Below are positions 1-7,120 of a DNA stretch of 7,856 nucleotides, piece by piece. Source of the stretch: an uncultured Alphaproteobacteria bacterium. Its GTDB lineage: Bacteria > Pseudomonadota > Alphaproteobacteria > GCA-2731375. Both the position numbers and the translations under genes were made by a program. Each line of letters opens with the position of its first letter. Position 1 is the first letter of the stretch. The notes under the pieces were generated by a model. That model was not told where the DNA came from. It ran no database searches and saw only the letters and a program-made list of their open reading frames with translations. Location of the stretch: assembly GCA_913049615.1 (NCBI GenBank), contig CAJWZI010000054.1, forward strand, positions 1 to 7,856, in the 5' to 3' direction.

Positions 1-1
1 C

Positions 2-64
2 CGTAGGTCCCAGGGCCGTGTGGCGGTGGTGATGGGAGACGAGGCAAAACGCTTAGGCAAATAG
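2..64 (+). CDS. Possible C-terminal tail of an unrecognised protein (partial)
   Basis: Reading from base 2 on the plus strand gives 20 open codons ending in TAG at 62-64, with peptide RRSQGRVAVVMGDEAKRLGK. The Val/Ala-rich stretch followed by a charged tail, and a preference for G/C third positions, look like the end of a real protein entering from the left edge. It would be convergent with the operon. The other two plus frames have stops within the first 32 bases, but two minus frames are also open here, so the evidence is weak. I do not recognise the family. It could equally be chance. Confidence 0.25.
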   Translation, partial: RRSQGRVAVVMGDEAKRLGK

Positions 65-417
65 TGCGCTCATTCGCCAGGTATTTCCGACATACGCAAC
101 TGCTCCACATAAAGTCCCAAAGCAACAGAATTCTTGAATTAGCCACTTCCGTACTTGTTCTGCCGAGGTGCCAGGCATTCGAATTCGCAAATTTACCTTT
201 TTGCGCCAAGGGAAATACAGCGGATGGACGCGAGCGCAACAGGTTTTGTCCCAGTGGCCACAACAAATCCATTCTGCGGGTTTCAACAGACCCCATCACT
301 TCGGCATAACTTCAAAATCTGCGAGAAACTCGGCGGAAAGTTTGCTAACCAGCAGTTGTTTGAGTTGAGGTTAACTGCATACAATTTGATAATTCCAAAC
401 GCGAAAACAGGGCTAAT
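65..417. other. Gene-poor, AT-richer stretch beyond the operon's 3' end
   Basis: No reading frame here looks like a protein. The short open frames on both strands (53-286 minus, 64-309 plus, 155-598 plus, 168-368 plus) overlap each other and give Cys/Arg/Ser-rich or otherwise random-looking peptides with no motif. A loose pair of inverted segments near 338-380 (AACTGC/GCAGTT type arms around the GTTAAC at 370-375) could fold, but no T-run follows on either strand, so I do not call a terminator. I see no tRNA, repeat array or mobile element end. Confidence 0.5.
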
Positions 418-1617
418 TTACGCGGTAATTTTTTCTGCCTCACGCAAACTGGCAATCATAGAAGTACGGCGCAGGTATTCTTGGGTCTTATCTTTATCGG
501 ACGTAACTTCGGCGAGAAAATCCCGAAAGGCTTTGCGCGCCTCGGGTGTTTTGGCTTCAAGATTCTGTTTGTTACGGATGGTGTGGGTGTTGACGTAGTC
601 GAGGGCAATGGGGCGTCGCTGAGCCTCGTACAATTTTAAATAGGTTTCCGGCTTCTCCCCGTGCCATACGGCAGAAATTTTTTCTGCGAGATTTACGGCA
701 TCATGAATTCCACCATTCATGCCCATGCCACCAAGAGGATTGTTAATATGGGCGGCGTCACCAGCGATGAATACGCGACCCTGGCGGTAGTGTTTCGCCA
801 CGCGCTGATGCACTCGGTAAAGGGTGGTATGGCGATACTCGTAGGTTTCCGGCATCCCGTACACCCACTGCATACGACGCTCAATGTCTTTGGGATCAAA
901 TATGTCCTCTTCCAATTCTTCCGGTTGCGTCGGCAACAAAACCCGCCACATGCCCGGCACCTTGAGCAGGAAGAACCATTGTTCAGGATCGGCAAAATAG
1001 TTGACCAGGGACAAATCCGACATCACCAATTCAAACGAAAACGGCGTCGAAACGACAAGAAATCGCTCGTCCCAGGTAAATCCCTCAAAGGGAATGTTTA
1101 GCGTCTGACGCACGACACTGTTGGCGCCTTCCGCGCCGATCAGCCAACGGCCTGAGAAGGACTTTTCGCCGTCAGGTGTATCGATAATCGCCGTGACCTG
1201 ATTGTCGTGCTGACGAACGCCGGTGATGGCGTAGCTGAAATGGATATCCGCCGCGCCCCTCTCCTGCAACCAATTATACAGCAAATGATTCAACTTAAAC
1301 TGTTCGCACTGCACCCGGAACGGGTGGTCCGTATCTCCGCCAAGAAGCCCAAAATCAAACTCCGCTAGGCAGCCCTCATGGCGGTCACGGAATTGGAATT
1401 TAGGGGCGATCAAGCCCTGCTCGATCAATCCCTGACTGGCGCCAAATGGCGCTAGCATATCCAAAGTGGGTGGATGAAAGGTGGAGGCCCGCAAGTTCTC
1501 GGGCAATTTCGCCTCCGCCTCAAAAATCGTAACGGGGATGCCCCTGTTTACCAAATAAGCCGCCGCGCTAAGGCCTACCGGGCCAGCACCAGCAATTAAT
1601 ACAGACTGCTCGTTCAT
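418..1617 (-). CDS. FAD-dependent aromatic-type monooxygenase (PHBH/UbiH fold)
   Basis: A 399-residue class A flavoprotein monooxygenase (PF01494 type), the last gene of the operon. Such enzymes use NAD(P)H and O2 to hydroxylate mostly phenolic or heteroaromatic rings in the cytoplasm. The FAD dinucleotide-binding site is GAGPVG at residues 10-15, followed by the conserved acidic end of strand 2 (FEAE, about 32-35). The second motif is GAEGANSVVR at 161-170. The ribityl-binding GD motif is RVFIAGDAAH at 281-290, followed by NPLGGMGMNGG at about 293-303. The length fits the roughly 390-400-residue single-domain subgroup, without the C-terminal thioredoxin-like domain of the larger phenol hydroxylases. 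In the middle motif the usual Asp of G-A-D-G is Glu163, an uncommon substitution. ATG at 1615-1617 lies 2 bases after the SDR stop, with only a weak ribosome site, so translation is probably coupled. The class is secure; the substrate is unknown, and ring hydroxylation is inferred from the family. Confidence 0.93.
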   Translation of the reverse strand: MNEQSVLIAGAGPVGLSAAAYLVNRGIPVTIFEAEAKLPENLRASTFHPPTLDMLAPFGASQGLIEQGLIAPKFQFRDRHEGCLAEFDFGLLGGDTDHPFRVQCEQFKLNHLLYNWLQERGAADIHFSYAITGVRQHDNQVTAIIDTPDGEKSFSGRWLIGAEGANSVVRQTLNIPFEGFTWDERFLVVSTPFSFELVMSDLSLVNYFADPEQWFFLLKVPGMWRVLLPTQPEELEEDIFDPKDIERRMQWVYGMPETYEYRHTTLYRVHQRVAKHYRQGRVFIAGDAAHINNPLGGMGMNGGIHDAVNLAEKISAVWHGEKPETYLKLYEAQRRPIALDYVNTHTIRNKQNLEAKTPEARKAFRDFLAEVTSDKDKTQEYLRRTSMIASLREAEKITA

Positions 1618-1619
1618 AT

Positions 1620-2387
1620 CTACGGCGCCGTCCAGCCACCGTCGACCATGATCGTGGTGCCGGTAATCAACGCTGCCGCGGGCGAGGCAAGAAACACAAC
1701 AGCACCAACAACATCTTCAATCTTGCCAATACGTCCCATTGGGATACGGGATGTAAGCTCGGCCGCCACCTCCGGATCAGCGAGGCGGTCTTTCATCATA
1801 GGCGTCGCGATAGCAGTAGGGCCAACCGCGACCACACGAATGTTCCTGGGCGCCAGTTCCACGGCAGTGGACTTGGTCAAACCGTCGATAAAATGTTTGG
1901 TGCCGGAATAGATAGAGAAACCTGGCCGGCCCACCTTGCCGAACGTGGAAGAGAGATGAATGATTACGCCGCCGCCGTGGCAATCCATGATGCGGGCGGC
2001 GGCCTGTGCCACCAAAAAGGCGGCACGAACGTTCAGGTTTAACATCAGGTCCAAGGTTTCTGCATCCGCCTTCAAAAAACCCATGGGCACGCTAGTACCT
2101 GCATTGTTTACCAGGATATCCAGACGTTCGATCCCTTCAAAAGCTGCTGTGACGGCATCCTGATCCGTGATATCGCAGGGAATGGCCCTGGCGCAGCGAC
2201 CCATGGCCTCAATTTCGGCCACCACTTCGGCAATCTCGCTCTCGGTGCGGCTCATGGCGATAACTTCAGCGCCCGCCTCCGCCAACGCCAAAGCACAACC
2301 GCGACCAATGCCTCTGCCGGCCCCTGTAACCAGCGCCACCTGGCCGTCGACCCGCATGGAAGGCAGCACTGTTTGTTGGTCAGTCAT
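1620..2387 (-). CDS. SDR family NAD(P)-dependent oxidoreductase
   Basis: A classical short-chain dehydrogenase/reductase, 255 residues from the ATG at 2385-2387, probably interconverting a ketone and a secondary alcohol with NAD(P)(H). Counting from that ATG, the cofactor motif TGAGRGIG is at 21-28, the NNAG motif at 94-97, the catalytic Ser at 147, and the YSGTK active site has Tyr160 and Lys164, giving the normal Ser-13-Tyr spacing. The C-terminal GTTIMVDGGW motif is typical of FabG-like members. The start is uncertain. A TTG at 2394-2396 (3 residues longer) is possible. The ATG at 2385-2387 has a GGAGG only 2 bases upstream, and the ATG at 2355-2357 would give MRVDGQVALVTG, a common way for these proteins to begin. 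The gene follows the ThDP gene stop by about 10 bases and precedes the monooxygenase by 2 bases. Family certain; substrate not predictable. Confidence 0.94.
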   Translation of the reverse strand: MTDQQTVLPSMRVDGQVALVTGAGRGIGRGCALALAEAGAEVIAMSRTESEIAEVVAEIEAMGRCARAIPCDITDQDAVTAAFEGIERLDILVNNAGTSVPMGFLKADAETLDLMLNLNVRAAFLVAQAAARIMDCHGGGVIIHLSSTFGKVGRPGFSIYSGTKHFIDGLTKSTAVELAPRNIRVVAVGPTAIATPMMKDRLADPEVAAELTSRIPMGRIGKIEDVVGAVVFLASPAAALITGTTIMVDGGWTAP

Positions 2388-2389
2388 AT

Positions 2390-2394
2390 CCTCC
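2390..2394 (-). promoter_or_regulatory. GGAGG ribosome-binding sequence at the SDR start
   Basis: On the minus strand a perfect GGAGG follows the ThDP gene's TGA stop by 3 bases and ends only 2 bases before the ATG at 2387. That spacing is tighter than usual, and the GGAGG overlaps the alternative TTG start at 2394-2396. It supports initiation here by a terminating or nearby ribosome but leaves the exact start open. Confidence 0.5.
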
Positions 2395-2397
2395 AAA

Positions 2398-4113
2398 TCA
2401 CACCACTTCAGAAACCACCACGTTCAACAACACCTGGCGACGCTCTTCCCGAACCATCTTTACCGCACGAGACAACGCATCTGGAAGCGCGTCGGGGCTG
2501 GAGATCCGCTCCCCGTAACCGCCGCAGGACTGGATAATCTGTTCATAATCCGGTGCGGGGTCGATGCGGGACAGCGGTATATCATTTCCGCTTAGTGCCT
2601 TGCCATCGGGGTACATGGCTTTGGTAGCGCGACGCACCGCTCCCCAACCGTGGTTGTTGACGATGATGAACAGGATGGGCAGATCGTAAGTCCGGCCGCA
2701 ATAATGCGCCGCCAGGGGATTTCCAAAGAAATAGCTGCCATCACCTATTGTGGCGATAATCAGATCATTGGGCGCTGCGAGCTTGGCGCCTAGAGCCGCG
2801 CCCAAGCCCCAACCCAAACCACCCGCAGGGCTAGGTCCAAAATAACGGCCAGGCTTATTGATGCCCGCATGCATGGGTACAACACCCATTTCGTTAACTA
2901 AAATGGTATTGTCATCAAGATATTCGCCAACACATTTGGCCAGCCAGGCAGGGTGGATCGGTTCAGCAGTTTTGGCCTTGTCACCTACCATCTGCCATTT
3001 ATCACGCACGTCCTGCCGGGCATCGGCGACCCTTGACCGCCTTGCCTTGATTACGCTGGATTCTGTAGCCGCCATGGCCTTGTTCAATTGCTGCAAGGCC
3101 GCTGATGGATCCGCTGCAATGGATAAAACAGCGGGGAAGCTGCGAATGGGATAGCGGCTAAACAGAGGGTCTTGGGCGAGATGAATGACCTTGGCGTCAG
3201 GATGAACCGGATCGGTGGCCGGTATCCACGGTACATCGCAATCCAACACAAGAACCGCGTCCGCCTGCGCAAGATGGGGTGAGGCCTCGTAATCCAGATG
3301 CATTGGATGATCGTTACCTAAGCATAAATAACGCGGTACATGAGTAATCACGGGAATGGAATATTCATCCGCCAATTCCGCCAGACTTTCCGCTGCCGCA
3401 ACCGATTTTCCCACGTCGGATGTGATGATCAAGGGGTTTTGGGCAGCCATCAAAATCGTAGCGGCCTGCTCGATTTGCTTGGGATCGGGATAGGCTATCC
3501 CCGTAGGTGCGGCGCGACGTGGCGCGGAAGATGGGGTGGCTGGCGCAGCTAGCACCTCCCGCGGAATGGACAAATAAACCGCGCCCGGAATGTCTGATTG
3601 GCTTATTGTCAGCGCACGATCGATCACCGCGTTAACCTCTTCAGGAACGCGTAATTCATAGTCCCACTTCACCAACTCTCGCAGCATGCCGGCCTGATCG
3701 AATAACTCCTGCGCCCAGTGGATATGGCGGCTGCGGGTGCCTGAGGCCAGGCCCGAATGTTCCGACCACGGTGTACGTCCGGCCATCAGCAGCAAAGGAA
3801 TGTTGGTGCGATAGGCATTGGTCAATGCACAAATGGCGTTTGAAGTGCCTACGTTGACATGCAGCATTACCGCCAGGGGTTTGCCGGTGACCATAGCGTA
3901 ACCATGGGCCATAGAAATGGCGACATTCTCGTGTGGGATGACCAAGGCCTGAGGCACATCGTCTTCGCCAGATTGCGCGATAGCTTCGATAATGGGGGGG
4001 AAATCGGTGCCAGCGTTGGCCAGAAAATAGTCAACTCCCGCCGCCCGCAAGCGGGCCAAAATTGCATGACCAACATTGGTCCCAGCCACACTCACCGCTG
4101 TATTGTCGTTCAT
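2398..4113 (-). CDS. Thiamine pyrophosphate-dependent enzyme (acetolactate synthase/benzoylformate decarboxylase superfamily)
   Basis: A 571-residue ThDP enzyme with the usual three-domain layout: N-terminal pyrimidine-binding domain (about 10-185), central domain (about 210-345) and C-terminal pyrophosphate-binding domain (about 385-570). The ThDP-activating Glu is Glu62 in the segment VIPHENVA. The Mg-ThDP motif is GDG at 457-459 followed by NN at 486-487, with the expected spacing. Family members decarboxylate 2-keto acids, ligate the resulting carbanion to a second carbonyl (acetolactate synthase, glyoxylate carboligase), or cleave C-C bonds next to a ketone. I cannot tell which applies. 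No regulatory-subunit gene (ilvN type) is adjacent, and the catabolic neighbours argue against branched-chain amino acid synthesis. The ATG overlaps the UbiD stop by one base (TAATG) and has a good ribosome site. A run of seven C on the coding strand (3994-4000) lies around codons 38-40; the frame continues normally through it. Superfamily certain, reaction unknown. Confidence 0.93.
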   Translation of the reverse strand: MNDNTAVSVAGTNVGHAILARLRAAGVDYFLANAGTDFPPIIEAIAQSGEDDVPQALVIPHENVAISMAHGYAMVTGKPLAVMLHVNVGTSNAICALTNAYRTNIPLLLMAGRTPWSEHSGLASGTRSRHIHWAQELFDQAGMLRELVKWDYELRVPEEVNAVIDRALTISQSDIPGAVYLSIPREVLAAPATPSSAPRRAAPTGIAYPDPKQIEQAATILMAAQNPLIITSDVGKSVAAAESLAELADEYSIPVITHVPRYLCLGNDHPMHLDYEASPHLAQADAVLVLDCDVPWIPATDPVHPDAKVIHLAQDPLFSRYPIRSFPAVLSIAADPSAALQQLNKAMAATESSVIKARRSRVADARQDVRDKWQMVGDKAKTAEPIHPAWLAKCVGEYLDDNTILVNEMGVVPMHAGINKPGRYFGPSPAGGLGWGLGAALGAKLAAPNDLIIATIGDGSYFFGNPLAAHYCGRTYDLPILFIIVNNHGWGAVRRATKAMYPDGKALSGNDIPLSRIDPAPDYEQIIQSCGGYGERISSPDALPDALSRAVKMVREERRQVLLNVVVSEVV

Positions 4114-5537
4114 TATTCTCTCCCCGTCTCTTCGTTACCTATAATTGCAGCGGCCTCACCCTCGTCATCCAACATCTGCTCCAAATCGATACTATCAGCG
4201 CCCGGCACCTGAATGACCTTGAAGGTGAAGTCATCCGTTGCCAAAGGAATAGTCGCGTCCAAACCCATCTTGGCACCAACGCCGTCCTCAGTCGTCGTTG
4301 GATCTAACTTCGACCCTTGGGAATTGCTGACAACCAATAGATCCCGGTCGGCTTGGAACCGCGTGGCCACTGCCCATTCTACCTGTTCGGGGTCGTGAAT
4401 ATTCACGTCCTCGTCTACCACTATGACTTGCTTGACATCGTAGTGGCCGGCAAAAGCGCCCATCATGATATTCTTTGGCGTGCCTTCCTGGTTTTTGGCA
4501 ACCTTGACAACCAGATGATAACGGCAAACGCCACCGCGCGAGAGATGCAAATCCAGCACCGATGGATCGTTACGCCGCAATGTCTCCAGCAAGGTCGCCT
4601 CGCGCGGAAGGCCCCCCAGCAGCAGATGCTCCATGCCCCCGCCGATGATCGTGTGGAATATTGGATGAAGGCGATGCGTGATAGCATCTACCTCAATGAC
4701 GTGGCGATTGGCCCGCTCCCCATAATATTGCGGAAATTCGCCGAAGGGCCCCTCGGGCTCCACTACGTCCGGCAGTACCCGGCCCTCCAATACTATTTCA
4801 GCTCGGGCCGGCACGCGGACTTGGCTGGTTTGGCACTTTACCATCTCCACCGGTGCGCCATGCAATGCGCCGGCGATCTCCATTTCGTCGAAGTCGAGCG
4901 GCACAACCGCTTGCGATGCCAATAGGGTAGCCGGATCGTTGCCGATAACGATCGCTACTTCGAGGGCCTGACCCATTTCCTCAGCCATACGCGCATAGGT
5001 CCAGGTATGGCGCGGCAATAGCAAAACGCCAATTCGATTGGGCCCGCTGATCTGACAGCGATGAATCGAGACATTTTGCACGCCCGTTTTGGGATTTCGG
5101 GATATCATCAAACCGGCCGCAATATAGGGCCCACTATCCAGCTCATTATGGGTCGGAACCGGCAACTGGGCATTAATATCCACATCCCGATGTACAATCG
5201 CCTGAACGGGGGCTTCGGAGACCTCAACCCAAGGCAACGGCTCGCGTACGGCGCTTTGGTAGCGATGGATGACTTGGTCCTCGGCAACACCAAGGCAGTC
5301 GCTGATCCACCGGCGTGAAGCTAGCAGGTTCGCCACGACCGGAACCGCATGACCACTAGGTTGGGGCAATATCACCGCCCTATCCCGTTCAAGTCGTTGC
5401 GCCACCGCTGCCAATTCGTGAGTCAATCCAACGCCTGGCTTTGCCATGACCAAGCGGTCCGTGGCAGAAAGATGACGCAACCACTCTCGCAGATCGCGGC
5501 TGCAGCGGTTAGTGGAGGGTGCCGGCGCGGAGCTCAT
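4113..5537 (-). CDS. UbiD family decarboxylase (prenylated-FMN dependent)
   Basis: A 474-residue member of the UbiD family (PF01977), which uses prenylated FMN made by a UbiX-type prenyltransferase for reversible, non-oxidative decarboxylation of aromatic, heteroaromatic or alpha,beta-unsaturated acids. The segment from about 118 to 145 (DVDINAQLPVPTH and LDSGPYIAAG) is the family-typical entry to the active-site domain. NVSIHRCQ at 155-162 supplies Asn155 and Arg160, His177 in LLLPRHTWT matches the metal/prFMN phosphate region, and PEGPFGE at 261-267 supplies the Glu262 and Glu267 pair of the catalytic Glu-Arg-Glu set. Length fits full-length family members. ATG at 5535-5537 overlaps the ligase stop in an ATGA junction. 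No ubiX lies in the window, so the cofactor must come from elsewhere. The tight link to an acyl-CoA ligase, an SDR and a hydroxylase suggests a catabolic decarboxylase rather than the ubiquinone-pathway UbiD. This role is inferred; the substrate is unknown. Confidence 0.95.
   Translation of the reverse strand: MSSAPAPSTNRCSRDLREWLRHLSATDRLVMAKPGVGLTHELAAVAQRLERDRAVILPQPSGHAVPVVANLLASRRWISDCLGVAEDQVIHRYQSAVREPLPWVEVSEAPVQAIVHRDVDINAQLPVPTHNELDSGPYIAAGLMISRNPKTGVQNVSIHRCQISGPNRIGVLLLPRHTWTYARMAEEMGQALEVAIVIGNDPATLLASQAVVPLDFDEMEIAGALHGAPVEMVKCQTSQVRVPARAEIVLEGRVLPDVVEPEGPFGEFPQYYGERANRHVIEVDAITHRLHPIFHTIIGGGMEHLLLGGLPREATLLETLRRNDPSVLDLHLSRGGVCRYHLVVKVAKNQEGTPKNIMMGAFAGHYDVKQVIVVDEDVNIHDPEQVEWAVATRFQADRDLLVVSNSQGSKLDPTTTEDGVGAKMGLDATIPLATDDFTFKVIQVPGADSIDLEQMLDDEGEAAAIIGNEETGRE
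4120..4125 (-). promoter_or_regulatory. Ribosome-binding site of the ThDP enzyme gene
   Basis: GGGGAG on the minus strand lies inside the last codons of the UbiD gene and ends 6 bases before the ATG at 4113. It supports this start and independent re-initiation on top of the TAATG coupling. Confidence 0.6.
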
Positions 5538-7087
5538 GATCTATTTCTCATCAATATTTGTAGATCCTCGGGCGCTAAGCCCGTTAGTTCGTGTTTCAAG
5601 ACCTTGCCGATCGCATTACGAGGCAAGGTGTCCACGAACACAACATACTTCGGTTTCTTGTACGAGGCGATCATAACACGGCAATGTGTGATCAGAGCAT
5701 CAGCGGACGGCTTGACACCCGCCTCGGGCTCGACGAATGCGGCCACGGCCTCGCCGTACATCTCGTCACTGACACCCACGACGGCCGCATCAGCGACATC
5801 GTCGTGAGAGATCAACGCACCCTCCACCTCTTTGGAATAGATATTAAACCCGCCGGACAAGATCATGTCCTTCTTTCGGTCGGCAATATATAGATAACCC
5901 TCATAGTCGCGATAGGCTAAATCGCCGGTATATAGCCAACCATCGCGCAAGGCCGCAGCGGTCTCTGCCGGCCGGTTCAAATATCCCTTCATGATGGTGA
6001 AGGCGCCAGGAACTCCAGAACGAACCAGCATTTCACCCACTTCGCCATCACGCACATCATTGCTCTGATCGTCGACAATTCGTACTTCGATACCGGGCGT
6101 CGGACGGCCTACGGACTTCGGGTGGCTAAATTGCTCCTCGTGAGATAGGGAAGTTACCGCGCCGGCTTCAGTCATGGCAAAGAAAGAGACCAATCGTGTC
6201 TCAGGTAACAATTCAATAAAGCGCCGTTTTAGTTCGACAGGAAAGGCCTCTCCTGTCACTAACACCCGACGCAAATTGCTACACCGGTTCGGATTTTTGG
6301 CAATCTCGGGTAAAATCATGCGACAGACCGTGGGCACCATGCCCATGACGGTAACTTGGTGTTTCTCGATCAGATCAATAGCCAAGGCCGCATCGAAACT
6401 CCGCATTACCACGATCGTGGCGCCCAACGTCAACGCATTGGCCAGGCGGCCCATGCCCGTCCTATGCGCTAAGGGCGTGGCGACCAAAAAGACATCTTCG
6501 TTTGACAGACGCCATTCAATGCCATGGATAAAACCGTTTTGGATCAGTATATTGGCGTGGGTCACTATTACGCCTTTTGGCCTCCCCGTGGTGCCGGAGG
6601 TATAGTTGATCATGCATTCGTCATGATCGAAGGGCACGGATGGCAGAATACCCAGACCCTGCCTTGGTAATTCACCGAAGGGGGTGGCACCGGGACTGTC
6701 CCCACCAACCACTACCGCCACCATGTCGGATCGTTCCGCCAAAAGATCGCCCAGGCCAGCTCCCTGATCCTCGTGAAACGCCAGCATCTTGGCATCGCAA
6801 TCACGGCAGAATTCACCGATCTCCCGTATCGTCAGCCGTGTAGTCACCGGCACGGCGACAGCGCCTAATGTGTATGCCGCATAAAGAAGCTGAACTAACT
6901 CCAGTCCATTTGGCAGGTATATGACAATTCTGTCTCCCTGGCGCAGACCGCATTCAAAAAGACCATTAGCGGTTTCCCTAATTAATCGCTGCAGCACGCC
7001 ATAAGAGACCCTTACGCCATCGCAGATGATCGCCGTTTTGCATGGGTATCGTTCCGCATGGGCCGCTAGGACGGACTCTAACCGCAC
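5534..7087 (-). CDS. Acyl-CoA ligase / AMP-forming acyl-CoA synthetase
   Basis: A 517-residue class I adenylate-forming enzyme (PF00501 plus the C-terminal PF13193-type domain), probably activating a carboxylic acid to its CoA thioester through an acyl-AMP. The phosphate-binding motif YTSGTTGRPKG is at about 162-172, the A5 motif FFAMTEAG at 302-309, the ribose-binding Asp in YTGDL at 386-390, the hinge IADRKKDMILSGGFNIYSKEVE runs over 401-422, and the catalytic C-terminal Lys is Lys495 in RNAIGK. Every core residue is present and the length is normal. The start is GTG at 7085-7087. It is the only sensible in-frame start before a TAG 13 codons upstream, and it has a G-rich ribosome site 6 bases before it. 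It is the first gene of the operon and overlaps ubiD-type gene by ATGA. The family covers benzoate, cinnamate, cyclohexanecarboxylate and fatty acid ligases; motifs alone do not tell which. Confidence 0.95.
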   Translation of the reverse strand: MRLESVLAAHAERYPCKTAIICDGVRVSYGVLQRLIRETANGLFECGLRQGDRIVIYLPNGLELVQLLYAAYTLGAVAVPVTTRLTIREIGEFCRDCDAKMLAFHEDQGAGLGDLLAERSDMVAVVVGGDSPGATPFGELPRQGLGILPSVPFDHDECMINYTSGTTGRPKGVIVTHANILIQNGFIHGIEWRLSNEDVFLVATPLAHRTGMGRLANALTLGATIVVMRSFDAALAIDLIEKHQVTVMGMVPTVCRMILPEIAKNPNRCSNLRRVLVTGEAFPVELKRRFIELLPETRLVSFFAMTEAGAVTSLSHEEQFSHPKSVGRPTPGIEVRIVDDQSNDVRDGEVGEMLVRSGVPGAFTIMKGYLNRPAETAAALRDGWLYTGDLAYRDYEGYLYIADRKKDMILSGGFNIYSKEVEGALISHDDVADAAVVGVSDEMYGEAVAAFVEPEAGVKPSADALITHCRVMIASYKKPKYVVFVDTLPRNAIGKVLKHELTGLAPEDLQILMRNRS

Positions 7088-7093
7088 ACCATT

Positions 7094-7099
7094 CCCCCC
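7094..7099 (-). promoter_or_regulatory. G-rich ribosome-binding site deciding the GTG start of the ligase
   Basis: Six G on the minus strand (GGGGGGAAT) end 6 bases before the GTG at 7085-7087. Not a canonical AGGAGG, but able to pair partly with the anti-SD sequence, and correctly spaced. Together with the in-frame stop upstream it supports the GTG start. Confidence 0.45.
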
Positions 7100-7120
7100 A
7101 CAGTGGTTATCTTTTGAGGG

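Noticed and set aside
124..190. Short palindromes AGAATTCT and CGAATTCG
   Set aside because: Eight-base palindromes in AT-rich sequence are expected by chance and have no positional link to a gene start.
338..380. Hairpin after the operon as a terminator
   Set aside because: The arms are only 5-6 bases with a long loop, alternative pairings interleave, and no T-run follows on either strand.
155..598. Plus-strand open frame running from the gap into the monooxygenase gene
   Set aside because: It overlaps the well-supported monooxygenase 3' end antisense, and its peptide has no recognisable motif or coding-like composition.
661..1101. 146-codon plus-strand open frame
   Set aside because: It is fully antisense to the monooxygenase, with a His/Arg-rich random-looking peptide; a shadow of the real gene.
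4353..4925. 190-codon plus-strand open frame, the longest antisense one
   Set aside because: It lies within the UbiD gene, whose catalytic motifs are intact on the opposite strand. The antisense peptide shows no family signature.
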